Under the pieces are notes generated by a model that saw only the letters and a program-made list of their open reading frames with translations, was not told the origin of the DNA and did no database searches. The translations under genes and the position numbers were made by a program. Below are positions 1-12,400 of a stretch of 64,000 nt of DNA, in pieces. Position 1 is the first letter of the stretch; each line of letters opens with the position of its first letter. The stretch covers positions 7,750,001-7,814,000 of the forward strand of contig NC_079886.1 of NCBI RefSeq assembly GCF_029227915.1, given 5' to 3'. This DNA is from Hydractinia symbiolongicarpus (taxonomy: Eukaryota > Cnidaria > Hydrozoa > Anthoathecata > Hydractiniidae).

Positions 1-156
1 GATAAAAATGTAAGATTTTATTTTTACGAAGTTCAACTTATTTAGCAGAAATGTTTGTATTTACATCTTGTAAAAACTATTCACAGGCCTCTGTGATTCA
101 CAACAGTTGAGTTATGTAATGTAAAAAACATGTAACACTACATTGTTTCTAAATAC

Positions 157-3100
157 CTGGACAAACAGCATAACAACTTCTAGATTTTATACGAGTTTTA
201 ACACCACATTTTGCTTTGTCAACTCTCTCAGTCATGTTAAAAAGACATTGATTTGAGAAAAAGTATTGAATTCCATTTCCACAGGGCATTTTATTGTTCA
301 AAGCTTCACATTCAGTCCAGTTGCCATTTGTATCATTCCATTTGTACAATTCTAAAAAAAGTTTCCAATTAGTAACAACACGAAGCAAAATCTTCAATAG
401 ATATTTCACTAAGAAATACATGGTGTGTAAGGTTTAAGAAAAAAGGAGTGTAAATAAATTATACAGTATAATATAAACAACATCACAACAAAAAATTCCC
501 AATATCTTAAATAATGTGTAAATAGAATACACATCATTCAGCGAAAATGATTTGATTTTTTTGTATTTCTTCCATGAGAAACTGGCTTCCCCTATTATAT
601 GTACAGTTGTTAACTTTTAGTTAAATTTACAAATAAAGAACACACATGGTTTCGTACTGTTAGTTATAGCTACTTTGATGGAAACTTGTTATTTAGTTTA
701 CATTTAGAAAATAATAGATATATTTACTAGTTAGTTATTACAACTAGTTAGATATAATATTTTAACATTAACAAGAAGTAAGACAAAGAAATCACAAAAT
801 TTTTTACCCGGGCACTTGCAAAGGTCATATTCAATAAACGTTCCATTACACAATCTTCTGTCAATAATTTCTTCGTCCTTTTTGCAATCCCTTGTTCGAT
901 TCCAGATTCCATTTGTACAATTTCCATCACAAGTACCCCAGTGGCCCCAATTAGTTAAATTACCCATATCAGATGCTGCATGAAAAGAAAAACGCTAGAT
1001 TAATAATTATTTTGCTAATTATTTCAGAACCACCTGTTTTGTCTAATTAGCAATAACGTATTTAGAGTTAAAATGCAATTAATGTTTTTTTTAACATCAA
1101 CTTGAATTTTCTATTGTCCTAAAGCTTAAAAAAATTATTAGAGTAAAATTTAGTTTAAAAATTGTTAAATAGTAAAAATAATAAACCGGCCACCAAATCA
1201 AATTTAACTTTCTCTATAATGATAGTTGTTGTCTGCATGTCGCATGGATCAATTTCATAAAATTTACAAAAACGTTTTTGGCTAAAATAGCAAATGTGAT
1301 ATTATGATGTATAAGTTTTTCACAAGCTAAGACAACCTAGCTAGGTCTGTGTGTGACAATTATAAAAAGGAATGCTTTTACGTCTTATTTGCTAAAGGGT
1401 AAATTTACTATTTTTAACATTAAGCAACCACACCTTTTGTAATTATGCATCCTAAGCACCAACAAATAATTGTTGTTGATATTTTTTAACTTATTAGCAA
1501 GCTGTGTTAGTTTGTACCTTACACAGGAAGATTTTGCTGATGCAGCTTTTGAATTCAACGAAATTTCAGCAAACTCACTACTTGCATCAGCAATTTATGC
1601 TTTCACACATTTTATAGCAACATTATATATTTAGCGTTCTTAAAAGCCTTGTTCTCAATGTAATCTTTTGGTTTTAGTGCAATGTTTAGGATTGTATAAA
1701 TATTTGCTATTCCCCAATTCTAAAACAAAAATTTGATAGAGAAAATTAGCTTAATTAGAACAATAAAATGATATTGGGGGATTAAATTTGAATTTTGAAA
1801 AAAGGCAAAAATGTAAAAAAAATTATGTCATATTTGGTGACACCTATAAGAATGTTTTTATTATATAAAAAAATTATTTTATTTTAGGAGTATTATTACT
1901 AATTTACCAAAGAAAACTATTTAAAACAAATAAAAAATATAAAAATGATTTTCAAAAGATCAGATCATTACACAACCATATAAAATAAAATAAACATGCC
2001 TGGAGCGATGCTGTGAAAACAAAACTAATAATGTAAACGTTTTTTAAAATAAAGAAGTAAAAGCTTTATTATATTTTTTTAAATCACGATATAAACTTTG
2101 CAAATCAACGCTTTTACAATTGGTCATGAGATGTCGAAAATATATATATATATATATAAACCAGGCTTGCTTTTGTCCAGCGGCAGTTAGCAAAATTAAA
2201 GTAGTTTTCTAGGAATGAAGTTCTACTTTAAAGATAAACTAGTCCACGGGTTCGCCCGTCCTTTATTTACCTTAATTCGTGTCTGGCTACTGTGGTTACC
2301 ATTTTGCATGACAGACAGTATCTGGGTATTACAATATAGATAAACTTTCTTTAAATGATGTATTTATTTACTATAAGAAATTCAAAAAAGGAGAAAAAAA
2401 ACAATGTAAATAATAACTCTTTTAACTTAGCACCATGATAACTCCCCTCAATAACTTCTCTAATTACTACAAACATTTATGGTCAAATTGCTCTCATCCA
2501 AAGCTTTGTTCTATTTTATTAAAAAAAATCCTTCATTAAAAGAATATAACCTTTCTTTTACTCCAGTTTATTAAAAAGGCCTTTTTCCTGATGCATTCGC
2601 TGCGTTATCTCACTTTTAGCGCTGGAAAAACAAAGTCAAGTATTAAAAAAACAAACTGGTTCAATGAAACAAAGGGAGTAATAAAAAAGATTTCAAAGCA
2701 TAAATAACTGAAAATTTGTGTTGTTGATCTGTAAGTAAGAAAAGCTGTCTTGTGTTATAATGATAATGACCTGTTCTAAAACCACAGAGAATATTTCAGA
2801 ACATTAAAGGTAAAAATCAGTGTTGCTGATTTACAAGTGAAAATAGTTTTTTTGTGTTATACTGATAATGACCTGTTCTAAAGTACAGACAATGCACAAG
2901 TTTAGACAAGTGTAGTCAAGTATGAACGAGTGTGGACAGATGTAGACAAGTTGGGTTACTATATGGAATCAAGGAATGTAGGCGAATCATAAGTGTAAGT
3001 ATATGGAAGAGGGAAAATGTTATGATCTTTTGAAATTATATACTCGCTTTTTTCAAAGGGATTTTTAAATATTAGCTGAGGCTGTGCTTATCTTTTGACA

Positions 3101-5360
3101 CGTTTTTAGCTTGAAAGTTCTTGTTTGAAAAATTAAATTTATTTTACTAAACAGAGGGTTTTGAACTTATTTAAAAGAAAATGCTTCTACCCCACAAGAC
3201 ATTTCCTGCAGGACTAAATTATTTTAATTTTATGAGACAATCAAACTTGATAGTGCAAATTCAAGAGAATGTGCAAACAGCGTTTTCCTTTCTAAGATTA
3301 TTCAGATTCTACTTGATACTAGGATTTTCTTGTTTGTTTAATTTTTCCTTTTTCGAAAATGCCAAATAAGTGTGGTGTAAAAAAAATTTCAGTATAAACA
3401 CACACATATCTGTTATATAGCATAAATTTTAAGTGAAAATAGTTGTTATCCTGTGGAAAAATCTACAAAAATTCACCCAGAAAAATTTTTAGTAGTGCCA
3501 ATACCTCTAATACCCATTAGACTCAATCAATTAAGAAAAATTCGCATGACTGAAACTTTTTAAAACATTCCTTTGTTTTAAGTGCCATTTTTTCTGCAAC
3601 ATTTTAATGTAAATTGTGCTTTTTGTAAACATGCTAACACTGAGAAAATAAATTGGGTAAAAGTACAATTCGGGTCTAGACCCATTACCAAACAAGTCCT
3701 TCGATTTTCTCCCTGTTGACTGGTTATAAACAAGGTTTGGTCTCTACATCTTTGTAACTTTTAATAGATTTGTCTTAAAATCGCATATTTTTATGTCGAA
3801 TTATAAAAAATGGAAGGGATCGCTAAATACTTCTTTGTTTAAAACAAAACCATATTTTTTAAGGGAGAAAAAAGGCTTTTATTTGCGAAAATGATAACTT
3901 ATTTTCAAGATTTTTACCTCTAGTTTCTTAAAAAAATTTCTGTTGTTTCTTGACATCTGTTTTAATTATATTTTTCTGGATATATCAGGCAATGTGTTAC
4001 TTTGTAGGAGCATGAGTGCTACAAATGTTGTCATAATGGCAAAGTGGCACTTGATTATCTGTCTTCTTACCCTGAGGAGCTAAAAACATTACTCACAATA
4101 AGTAAAATGATCAGTGATGCAAGTAAATTAGTGCTGTTTCATTTGCTTCATTGGAAGCAAATTTTCGTCCCTTTCCCAACAATGGACCACATGTTTTTGT
4201 TTTAGATTTGGAGTAAAGAATATTAGACAATGCACTGTTCTGTATATTAATGGCAAATAAAAATAAGTATGAAATAAAATCGTACATTGATCACATTCTG
4301 TATAGCAGTTCCACAATCTTAAACCACGTTGTCCACATCCTTTATCGTTTACTTCAATTGTATCATTCCCCATGCATTCTGTTTGATTTGCTATCCGAAA
4401 ACCATTTCCACATGTACTAGAATTCTGCATTTCCGGATGTGTTAAAATACATTCTGAATGTGAGTCCCAGTTGGACCAGTAGCATTCATCTAAAATATAT
4501 TAAGTTGTTGTTAAGGATAAAACATCTATACATCTATAGGTTCACACAATTAGTTTACATCTTAAACATGAGCATAAACAGTGAAACAATAAAATTTTTG
4601 GACAAACTTGCAGCCATTATGATTTTTACTAAATCCAATATCATCACTTTCCAGCTTTATTGATAGGTAAATTAGTGCAAAAAATAAAAAAATTCAATGA
4701 ATGGATTTAAAAAAATGATTTGATAAACATAGATAAGGATGCCAGCAAATCCTTTTTAAATAATTTTGGTTTGTACTGTGTGTTGCTTAGCAAGTAGATT
4801 TTTCCGCATATGAGACTAAGTGAAATTTGTTTTAGACCATTTATAGAAAATAGTAATTCTAATTCTCAGAAAAAAACCCTTTTTTGGGATAAATTTGCTT
4901 TTTTTGCCCAAAATGGCAACATTATGAATTTTTTTTGAAAATTTTTTAAAAAATTCACTTTCTAGCATTTATTGCTAAGTTACTTTGTGCAAAAAAAAAA
5001 GAAACTAAGGAGTGGCTCCAAAGAAAAGCTGCCACATAAAACAGACAAACTCTAATTCACGGGTCACTTCGCTATGGTGTGACCAAAAATATAATATATC
5101 TGTGCGAATTCTCCAAAAAAGTATTTTTATTAATTACACATTTTGGACATGATTTTGTTAATTGTTTGTTGTAAACTTTACTTACTTACTTTGTTAAGAC
5201 AACAAAATAGTACATGATATACCTGCAGAACAGTTAAAACATTTCCTTATATGATGGATGCTTGTATTACAGTTGCTTGGATCATCCATACAGAGCTTTT
5301 GGCTATGTTGAGCACCAAAGGCATCTATAACAGTTCTGCAGGTTGACCAATTACTCCACT
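157..5360 (-). CDS. Thrombospondin type-1 repeat protein, partial (four TSR exons)
   Basis: Four minus-strand exons, in coding order 5223-5360, 4286-4489, 808-975 and 157-351, are each bounded by AG and GT and each begin and end in phase 1. Each codes one thrombospondin type-1 repeat. The first has WSNWSTC, the second WSNWDSHSEC then CGNG, the third WGHWGTC, the fourth a WxxxxxxWxxC start then CGNG. Exons three and four have six cysteines, the usual TSR number; the first has five and the second seven. TSRs are extracellular modules that bind glycans and proteins, so the product is probably secreted or membrane-anchored. No signal peptide, start codon or stop lies in the window, so both ends are missing, or further exons were too short to recognise. 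Multi-TSR proteins such as hydrozoan rhamnospondin are one possible family; this is inference. Confidence 0.8.
2717..2882. repeat. Imperfect direct duplication, two units
   Basis: Two units of roughly 65 bp, 2717-2780 and 2820-2882, share the order GTGTTG(T/C)TGAT, GTAAG or CAAGTG, TTGTGTTAT and GATAATGACCTGTTCTAAA. They are separated by about 40 bp. No coding capacity is apparent. Confidence 0.6.
2891..2950. repeat. 10-bp minisatellite, about six units
   Basis: Six consecutive 10-mers follow the loose consensus TGTAGACAAG, with variants TTTAGACAAG, TGTAGTCAAG, TATGAACGAG and TGTGGACAGA. The units are diverged, so the array is probably old. Confidence 0.65.
4008..4125 (+). mobile_element. 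Helitron-like protein fragment
   Basis: An open stretch on the plus strand reads EHECYKCCHNGKVALDYL and then SSYPEELKTLLT. This resembles the CxxCCxxGKVxLPxLxxYPxxLxxLL segment just before the Helitron-like N domain of Helitron replicase-helicases. Only this piece of about 40 residues is recognisable. It lies antisense inside the TSR gene intron and is a dead relic. The assignment rests on motif memory only. Confidence 0.45.
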
Positions 5361-6600
5361 CTAAAACAAAAAACAAAGTGTTTAGTGTTAATTAAGAATC
5401 CCTTAAATATGCATCCCATCTAAAAGAAAAGAACTAAGTAGGTGTCAAAAAACATAAAACACATATGGTGCTTTTACATACCTTCATTTCAACATAATAA
5501 AGTGATATTGTTGACTACATATAACGCTTATGCTTGTTATTGCAAGGTGGCTAATGTACAAATGACGAGTATACTTGTTTCACTTTAAGTTCACATTCTT
5601 AATTTTGGTGTTGTTTTGGCTGGCTATAAAGTTTTTGGATATCATAAAAACGACTATTCTTTTACCTTTTCCATTAAAATCAATACGTTGCTCATTTGTG
5701 ATCTTACAGACTTTAGAAGAATATAATTAGTTGTTCTACGGGCAAAGTCAATAGTAGCTTACGGTCGGTTGGTTGTTGAAATAAAAATAATTTTATAAAT
5801 AATAATAATAATACAATCATAATAAAAAATCATAATAAATAATAATGATAAATTTTAATGTTTTTTTAATGTTTTTTGCACAGTCTTATAAGAAAATTTA
5901 AAATTTAGTGTGAAATCCTTTTACGGACCATAGTTTAGTTTACAATATTTAAATTCTTGCAGTATTAAAATTATTTATTTAACATTCCAAATGAGAAGAG
6001 TGTCACGGCAAGCGTATTCTACATTGTTTTTATTATTTTTTCCAAATGGTATCGACTAAAAGTCTTATTACAGTATTACAATTTAGCTAGCGTAATTTTA
6101 ACCATATAATAATCATAACGAAGGAGGGTTTTACACCAATAATAATCTGTCTTGTTATTCACTTTTATTATAACTATATTTTAGCGAAAGTAGGTAATTT
6201 TTGTTATAATTCACATAAAACTTCTAAATCATGCTACTTTGTAAATAAAAAATTATCGCATCAAATTACCAAGAACAAACATGGACTTAACAACAGTGGT
6301 CCTAAAGTATCGTTATTGATTCACCTTGTTTAGTATAATTGTAGATTGACATTCAACGTAAAAAAATTACATTATTGATTAGTTTTTATGCTCAAATATT
6401 TTTGATTTAAAAAACACACACAAAAATAATTATTAAAATTTTTTGTCATTATGCTCTCATGACATTATTTTAATGTTAATTATGTGATTATCATAATGTA
6501 AAAGATGTTTCACGTCGGTCACAGTGTGGATCGCGAAAATCACAATACATCGTGAAAGTTGGCCCCATGATGGATCACGACTTTCAAGAAGCTTGAAAAA
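5361..6600. other. Intergenic or intronic AT-rich DNA
   Basis: This is upstream of the first visible TSR exon. I found no recognisable coding exon. Short runs of TAA-like trinucleotides occur near 5795-5850. From about 6505 to 6595 the sequence becomes rich in GATC/CACGA words (for example GTGGATCGCG and ATGGATCACGA), resembling the subterminal sequence of the TIR transposon at 27692-30906. Confidence 0.4.
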
Positions 6601-6621
6601 TTTACTATCGCAACAGTCCAC

Positions 6622-7161
6622 AATGCTTTAGTGGCAAAGATTTCCAGGATGTGTGCACCATCTTTTTGTAACAGCGCTATGTTTTCCTTATTCAGAGTGG
6701 TAAGATAAAATCTGGTCGCTGGGGTTCATTTCTGACATCAAATCATTGTAATCTCTAACGATGTTAGTTTTCTCTTTTTTTTTAACGGAAACGTTTTGTA
6801 ACTTTGACAAGTTTTGGGGCCACGAGCTTTTAAAATAGGGAGGCCATCTCGTTTGTCTTTCTCTTTACAAACCACTACATCATCTTTGGCTCTCTAAATC
6901 ATCTTGCCTTTCTTGAGCTTGTTAAAGATATTATTTCGGTTTGTCTGTTCGCTATTCATAGTGGAAAGTTTATCACTTCTTGAACATAACAGTTTAGTAG
7001 GCTAGCCTACTAAACTATCATGTTCAAGAAATGATAAACTTTCCACAGTAATACTCATAAAACTAGACTCCGTATTTGAAATGCTTGTTTTGGGTGCACT
7101 ATCTGAAAACTATGCGTCCATGCCATAGCATCATTGATTCATTGATAAAAAGTATATTAAT
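6622..7161 (-). pseudogene. piggyBac-like transposase relic, copy 1 (internally deleted)
   Basis: On the minus strand, conceptual frames recover piggyBac (DDE_Tnp_1_7) landmarks in order. They are an NESMMLWHGRIVFR segment (compare DExMxxFRGR), KLKKGKMI followed by KEKDKRDGLPIL (compare KLKKGEVV..WKDKRDV), and VRDYNDLMSEMNPSDQILSY (compare VxxYNxxMxGVDxxDQ). Stops and frameshifts interrupt it. The copy matches 7244-8030 almost base for base but lacks 247 bp present there as 7544-7790. It is not expected to give an active transposase. Confidence 0.65.
6961..7046. repeat. 86-bp near-perfect palindrome, copy 1
   Basis: The sequence from GTGGAAAGTTTATCA to its reverse complement TGATAAACTTTCCAC forms an inverted repeat centred on GCTAGC at 7001-7006. 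The arms are 43 bp with a few mismatches and essentially no loop. It lies inside the piggyBac-like relic, where the normal gene is not expected to have a palindrome. Confidence 0.9.
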
Positions 7162-7243
7162 AATCAGATCTTAGATAAGAAAATCACGGAATTCAACGAG
7201 ATAGCTAAGTTCTTTGTGTGATAAAAATTTTTGATACAGGTAA

Positions 7244-8030
7244 AATGCTTTAGTGGCAAAGATTTCCAGGATGTGTGCACCATCTTTTTATAACAGCGCT
7301 ATGTTTTCCTTATTCAGAGTGGTAAGATAAAATCTGGTCGCTGGGGTTCATTTCTGACATCAAATCATTGTAATCTCTAACGATGTTAGTTTTCTCTTTT
7401 TTTTTAACGGAAACGTTTTGTAACTTTGACAAGTTTTGGGGCCACGAGCTTTTAAAATAGGGAGGCCATCTCGTTTGTCTTTCTCTTTACAAACCACTAC
7501 ATCATCTTTGGCTCTCTAAATCATCTTGCCTTTCTTGAGCTTGCTTGTGGAAAGTTGCTTTGGATTTTCCCTCCTTGCTCTTTTCTAAGTGTTCCTGTCA
7601 CATACAATTCTTGTTTCAAAGAAATTCAGTAACTTATTGCCAGTGAGCATGTATTATCCTTTATTTAGAAAAGGGTTTATCAGTTTCAATACTATGGCTG
7701 CAGATCGTGCTGGTCGTTAAATCATTGACCACCATGTCTCTGCAGTTATAAAATACGTCCATCATAAGTACAAACCTCATGAAACTCTTATTAAAGATAT
7801 TATTTCGGTTTGTCTGTTCGCTATTCATAGTGGAAAGTTTATCACTTCTTGAACATAACAGTTTAGTAGGCTAGCCTACTAAACTATCATGTTCAAGAAA
7901 TGATAAACTTTCCACAGTAATACTCATAAAACTAGACTCCGTATTTGAAATGCTTGTTTTGGGTGCACTATCTGAAAACTATGCGTCCATGCCATAGCAT
8001 CATTGATTCATTGATAAAAAGTATATTAAT
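7244..8030 (-). pseudogene. piggyBac-like transposase relic, copy 2 (longer)
   Basis: This is the more complete of two tandem copies. Besides the landmarks of copy 1 it keeps 7544-7790. That stretch, read on the minus strand in shifting frames, gives HEVCTYDGR, LNKGYYM and GTLRKEQGGK, matching the piggyBac order YxVYTGK, then the KGY/DNxYTS region, then GTxRxNRxxxP. Frame changes and stops show it is dead. Its upstream minus-strand end runs straight into a LINE at position 8030. The 323-residue minus-strand ORF at 7968-8939 is therefore a chance fusion of LINE reverse transcriptase with the piggyBac motif NESMMLWHGR. Confidence 0.65.
7830..7915. repeat. 86-bp near-perfect palindrome, copy 2
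   Basis: This is the second copy of the palindrome at 6961-7046, same length and centre (GCTAGC at 7870-7875). It was duplicated together with the surrounding piggyBac-like sequence. Confidence 0.9.
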
Positions 8031-9097
8031 GACCCTCTTCCAATCTGATCTAGACTGTGTTAGATCTAAACTCAACTTCCTCTGTATCAAGTCTGTCCTT
8101 ATAACCTCCTGCCAAGCCTTTCTCGAATTGCCTCTGGGCTTTGCCCCAGGAACTATCAAGTCTCTACACTTTCTTACCCAATTATCCTCCTTCATTCTTT
8201 CCAAGTGCCCCAGCCAATTCAATCTTCTTATCTGGAAAACATCTTTAATTCTACGGAGACTTAGCCTGCTTCTTCGCTCATCTGAACTCTTTCTGTCTCT
8301 CAGACTGGCATTACACATCCACCTAACCATTCTCATATCATTCCTTTCTAAACGGTCAAGATCTTCCTGCTTCACTGCCCATGTCTCACTACCGTACAAC
8401 ATAACACTTCTTACACAGGCCTCATACAACCTACCTTTTACCTCAATTGACAGGACTCTGCTAGTCAACAAAGGAAGTAACTCTCTGAACTTTTTCCGAG
8501 CAGAACCTATCCTGCAAGTAACACTTCTTCCAACACCCTCTTCACTGCCCAACATATCACCTAAGTAACAGAAGTTCTTAACTATCTCTAATGAGCCACT
8601 GTTGTACATCATCAAAGCTGGAAATACTTCATTCTCTATAATCTCACCTTTGCAACGCTTGAATACAAACTGTATGTCAGCTCTTAACCTTTCACTAATA
8701 CTACTGCACTTCTTATGTACCCAATGCTTGCAAGTCTGACAAAAAATTGAGTTACTACCAACCCCTTTCCTGCAAACTCCACAAGGCCACTTTCCAACTA
8801 CAAGGTCACACTTGGCTGCAATGCTACTAATCATGACTTTAGACTTTACTAGGTTTACCTTCAGCCCTTTCTCTTCTAGACCTTTCTTCCACTTCTCAAA
8901 CTTTTCAACTAATTCTTCCATCGACTCATCTGCATACAATAACTCTCATGGACAACCTGTTCTGAACTCCATCGACAGCGCTTCTAAGACTAGAATAAAC
9001 AACGAAGGACTAAGTACAGAACCCTGATGTACACCAACATTTACACTAAATTCATCACTAAGTGAATCGTTAATCCTGAAACGACTTCTAGCATTGC
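8031..9097 (-). mobile_element. LINE (non-LTR retrotransposon) fragment, copy 1
   Basis: The minus strand codes the C-terminal part of a non-LTR reverse transcriptase. In order: the YAD part of the YADD box, EELVEKFEKWKKGLEEKGLK with KSKVMIS, a Cys-His finger (CGVCRKGVGSNSIFC, CKHWVHKKC), NFCYLGDMLG, YEACVRSVMLYGSETW and LNWLGHLERM. Compared with the other copies, an 18-bp deletion converts YADDLVLIAES to YADES, removing the second catalytic aspartate. Upstream RT domains and the 3' tail seen in copies 2 and 3 are missing. It abuts the piggyBac-like relic at 8030. Confidence 0.9.
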
Positions 9098-9282
9098 TGT
9101 TATGCTGTTATGCTTCTCAATATAATTAAACACATGTGAGAATAACACTTGTCTCAAGAGATAGAAAAACTAAAAACTAATAATGAACTAAAAGGTTTGC
9201 GTCACACCATACCTAAATAAAATTAAACTTTTGATATCTTTTTGATCGTAATAAATGCTTCTAAAATCTTTCATTTTCTAAA

Positions 9283-9420
9283 TTCTCAAATCAAATACAT
9301 GATTAGTGTTCAAAACCAAATGCTTTGATGGTTCTGATCTTTTGTTATTACTGACGTGTTCTTTCCATCGGAGTGTGATGTCATGCTTTGTCTCCCCAAT
9401 ATATGCCTTTATATATAACA
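9283..9420 (-). mobile_element. GIY-YIG endonuclease fragment of a Penelope-like element
   Basis: The minus strand codes AYIGETKHDITLRWKEH followed by SEPSKHL and NTNHVFDL. This fits the core of the GIY-YIG endonuclease found at the C-terminus of Penelope-like retroelements (YIGET..., R..EH, S..H, H.FD). A frameshift just upstream separates it from VIYK. No reverse transcriptase is adjacent, so it is an isolated relic. Confidence 0.6.
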
Positions 9421-12400
9421 TTGCTTGGATGAGGAACACGATCTTTATTGTGTGTGTTTTTATGTTGATAATTATGGTATTTAATGATGTATATAAAGTG
9501 ACTAATTTTAATTGTTGTATATATCTAAAGATGTTACTACAATGTAACAAAAAGCTTCATAGAAAATATTTTTATTATATACGTGTTTTATATTATCATT
9601 TGATTTTGGCAGTTGAGAAATGAAAGTTTTGGTAGTCAACGTGTTAAAATATAGCAAAATGTCTAACACAAAATGTTTTAGCAAGTTGTATAAAAGTATT
9701 ATCTCTGAATAAGTGCTTGGACAATTGCTAAATATATTGTTGAAAATATATATTTTTTTAATGGCTTCTTCACAGTTTTTCTTCAGATAAAATTGTACTA
9801 CATTTGTGTAATTATAAGAATTATAAATTAACAATTTATTAAGAGGTGGGGCATGGCAATAAAATTGCCACAAAAACACCAATGTATATAGTTGAATAAC
9901 TAGAATTAATAATTAAAGATGCCTCATGAATGCCAAAAATTTTACTAAAATGTATGCTTTAGAGCAGTAAACAGTGATAAAAAAGTGCTACTTAATTCTC
10001 CTGAATTGTTGCTTTTTCTTTATGTCTAACAACAATCAAACTGACGATACGAACATGCATACAAAACGCTGTCACATAACAATGAAATGACTGAATAACT
10101 AGCCTATAGGTAAATTACAACTACTATTATACCCTTACCTGTTGCACCAGCATAATTGCAAGCAAATACCACAATCTAAATTCAAGAATAAAAAATAAAG
10201 AATAAAATACAAAAAACAAATTAAATTTCTCGGAGCTAGGATCTTGTAAGATAAATACTTTTATTTATTTTTTTTTGGTTAAAAAAATCAATAATTGTAA
10301 AATTATGCACTTGTTTCTCACATTATTGTCAAACATAAGAAACAAAAAAAAAACAAAAAAAAAAAAGGATATTAACCCTGATTAAGATATTGTCTTGAAA
10401 AAATATAACAAAAGGGAAACGATGATGCGTCAGAGGATTTTTGGGAAAAGTATAATACAAAACTTTCCCTGGGAATGGGGTTATGTAAAGTTTTTAGGGT
10501 TCATTGCGTCAAACCTAAAGTCATGTTTTGCAATTTTACAAAATAACAATTTTACAAAATAATAATATGAATTTCCATTGGAACTGCTGCTTTTTTAAGG
10601 CTGTTTTTTGCTTCAATTTTTTTTTTTGCAGAACAGAACAGAAAGGAAAAGAAAAGATTCTGGGCATGCTTACATCAAATGTTTACATCATGTGAGCCGA
10701 AATTTTTTTTTTTTCTGTTCTGTCCCGGGGAAAGTAGAATCGAGTTCAACTTTTTCTTTGCATTATGTGCGGAAACGACAGGTAGAAAATTAGTTAGTCA
10801 ATCAGATTATTTTATTTTGTGAGAATTGCATAAAGTGTATTTACTTTCTGTATTGAATTTACTAGCAAAAAGACTTGAGGTGTCCTGCATAATTTATATT
10901 TCAAACTGTTTTAAGCAACTGAATCCTTAGACACATATGTGTGTGTTTGTGTAGGAAGGGAGGAGGTTGTTTCTTCGAATGGCTAGAAAAATTATGTCAC
11001 TCTAATATAAACAAATAATAGGGTTAAGTTTGAAACTGAAAGATAACGTTAGACAGCTGTTTTCATTGTAACATACAGATAAACCTTTATAAACTAATTG
11101 GCTTTGTAGTTCTTAATTTTTTATTTTCGAATGATAAACCGCCACACTTAATAATAAAAAACTTTTAGGTATTTTAAGATTCTTGGCAAAAGGTTTTCAG
11201 TTTCCTAATTATGAAGAAGCAAGCACAATAGAAAAATTGTGGACATAGTGGCGAGTATACTATGCACTGCAAATGACGCAATATGTCTGTAGTTCTTACG
11301 TGCGAAAGAAATTGATGAATGAAAAAAACACATTATGCCTATTAATGCAGTCAAAAAAAGACTTCTGAAAATAAATATTTTTAAATTTTTAATAAGTTGG
11401 TTGCAATACCATTTAAATATTGATTGCAAAATACGTAAAAACTATTTTTTCAAAAATAATGTTTTTTCTCTGACCATAACTTAGAGGCTTCAAATATGTT
11501 TTACGTCAATAACTTTCACACTCTGAAAATACATGTTTTGATAAAATATGTTTCATGAAAGTTGAAAACATAAGCAAACCTATCAATAAGAAAATAACAC
11601 CCAAGCAATAAATCACCCAGTCTAAATTACAATAATTTAGACTGGGCGAGCAATCTGAATAAATGAAATAAGTTTATGACTGCATATTTTATCACATCCT
11701 TTCTATCACTTTATTTTATCTTTTATCTACACAACAGCATATTAGCTTCAAAAAGTCTGGAAAAAAACTTGAAAAGAATTTACTGTATTTTTTAAACCAA
11801 TTGTGTCTAATATATAGGGCCTGAAAAACAATAATTATAATGGTAACTTTTTTTTAATCACATGTAAAAAAATTATGATTAAGCTCGGTTTAAAACACAG
11901 CTAATCATACACGGATCTTATAGACTTTGATATATATACATATATTAAGGAAATAAAGGATATTTATATTCCTGACTTAAAGTTAAAAAATAAGTAAGAA
12001 TAAAAATAATCAATAAAAAAATAAACCAAAAATATATATAAATATATATAAAAAAACTCACCAATAAAACAAACAGGCTCATTCTTTTTTTACTGACTTC
12101 ACCTTCACGAAACTGATCGTGCATTAAAAACACACATAAAAAATTTGAATATTTTTTTTGAACTTACTAATAAATTTTAATGTTCAGTTTCTGACATGAA
12201 TGCAAAAGTAGCGAAAAGGGAAAAATATGTTTGTAAAAGTATCATTCAAATCTTACGCTAATGTAACCCTTAGCTACAGGGATTGAACAATTTTATTATA
12301 CCACTCCAGAACTTGTCAAGATTTCAATACTACATTAACTATGCATGTCTTTTAGTATCTTTTCTCATTAATAATAAATTCAGTAGTTCAGAAATAAATA

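Larger units (their letters stand above)
976..4285 (-). other. Large intron between TSR exons
   Basis: This AT-rich interval separates the second and third TSR exons. I saw no further TSR exon in it. It contains a short (AT)n run near 2143-2157, an imperfect duplication near 2717-2882, a 10-bp minisatellite and a Helitron-like fragment, the last three listed separately. The plus-strand ORF at 3181-3369 has no recognisable motif. Confidence 0.5.

Noticed and set aside
7945-8568. Plus-strand ORF of 207 residues
   Set aside because: It is the antisense shadow of LINE copy 1 reverse transcriptase, which has clear RT and finger motifs on the minus strand. The same applies to 23392-23961 and 62343-62525.
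7968-8939. A fused reverse transcriptase plus extra C-terminal domain protein
   Set aside because: The last 20 or so residues belong to the piggyBac-like relic; the join is at a shared GTATATTAAT and is not a real fusion gene.
9508-9882. Minus-strand ORF of 124 residues
   Set aside because: It is AT-rich low-complexity translation with no motif and no link to the GIY-YIG fragment frame.
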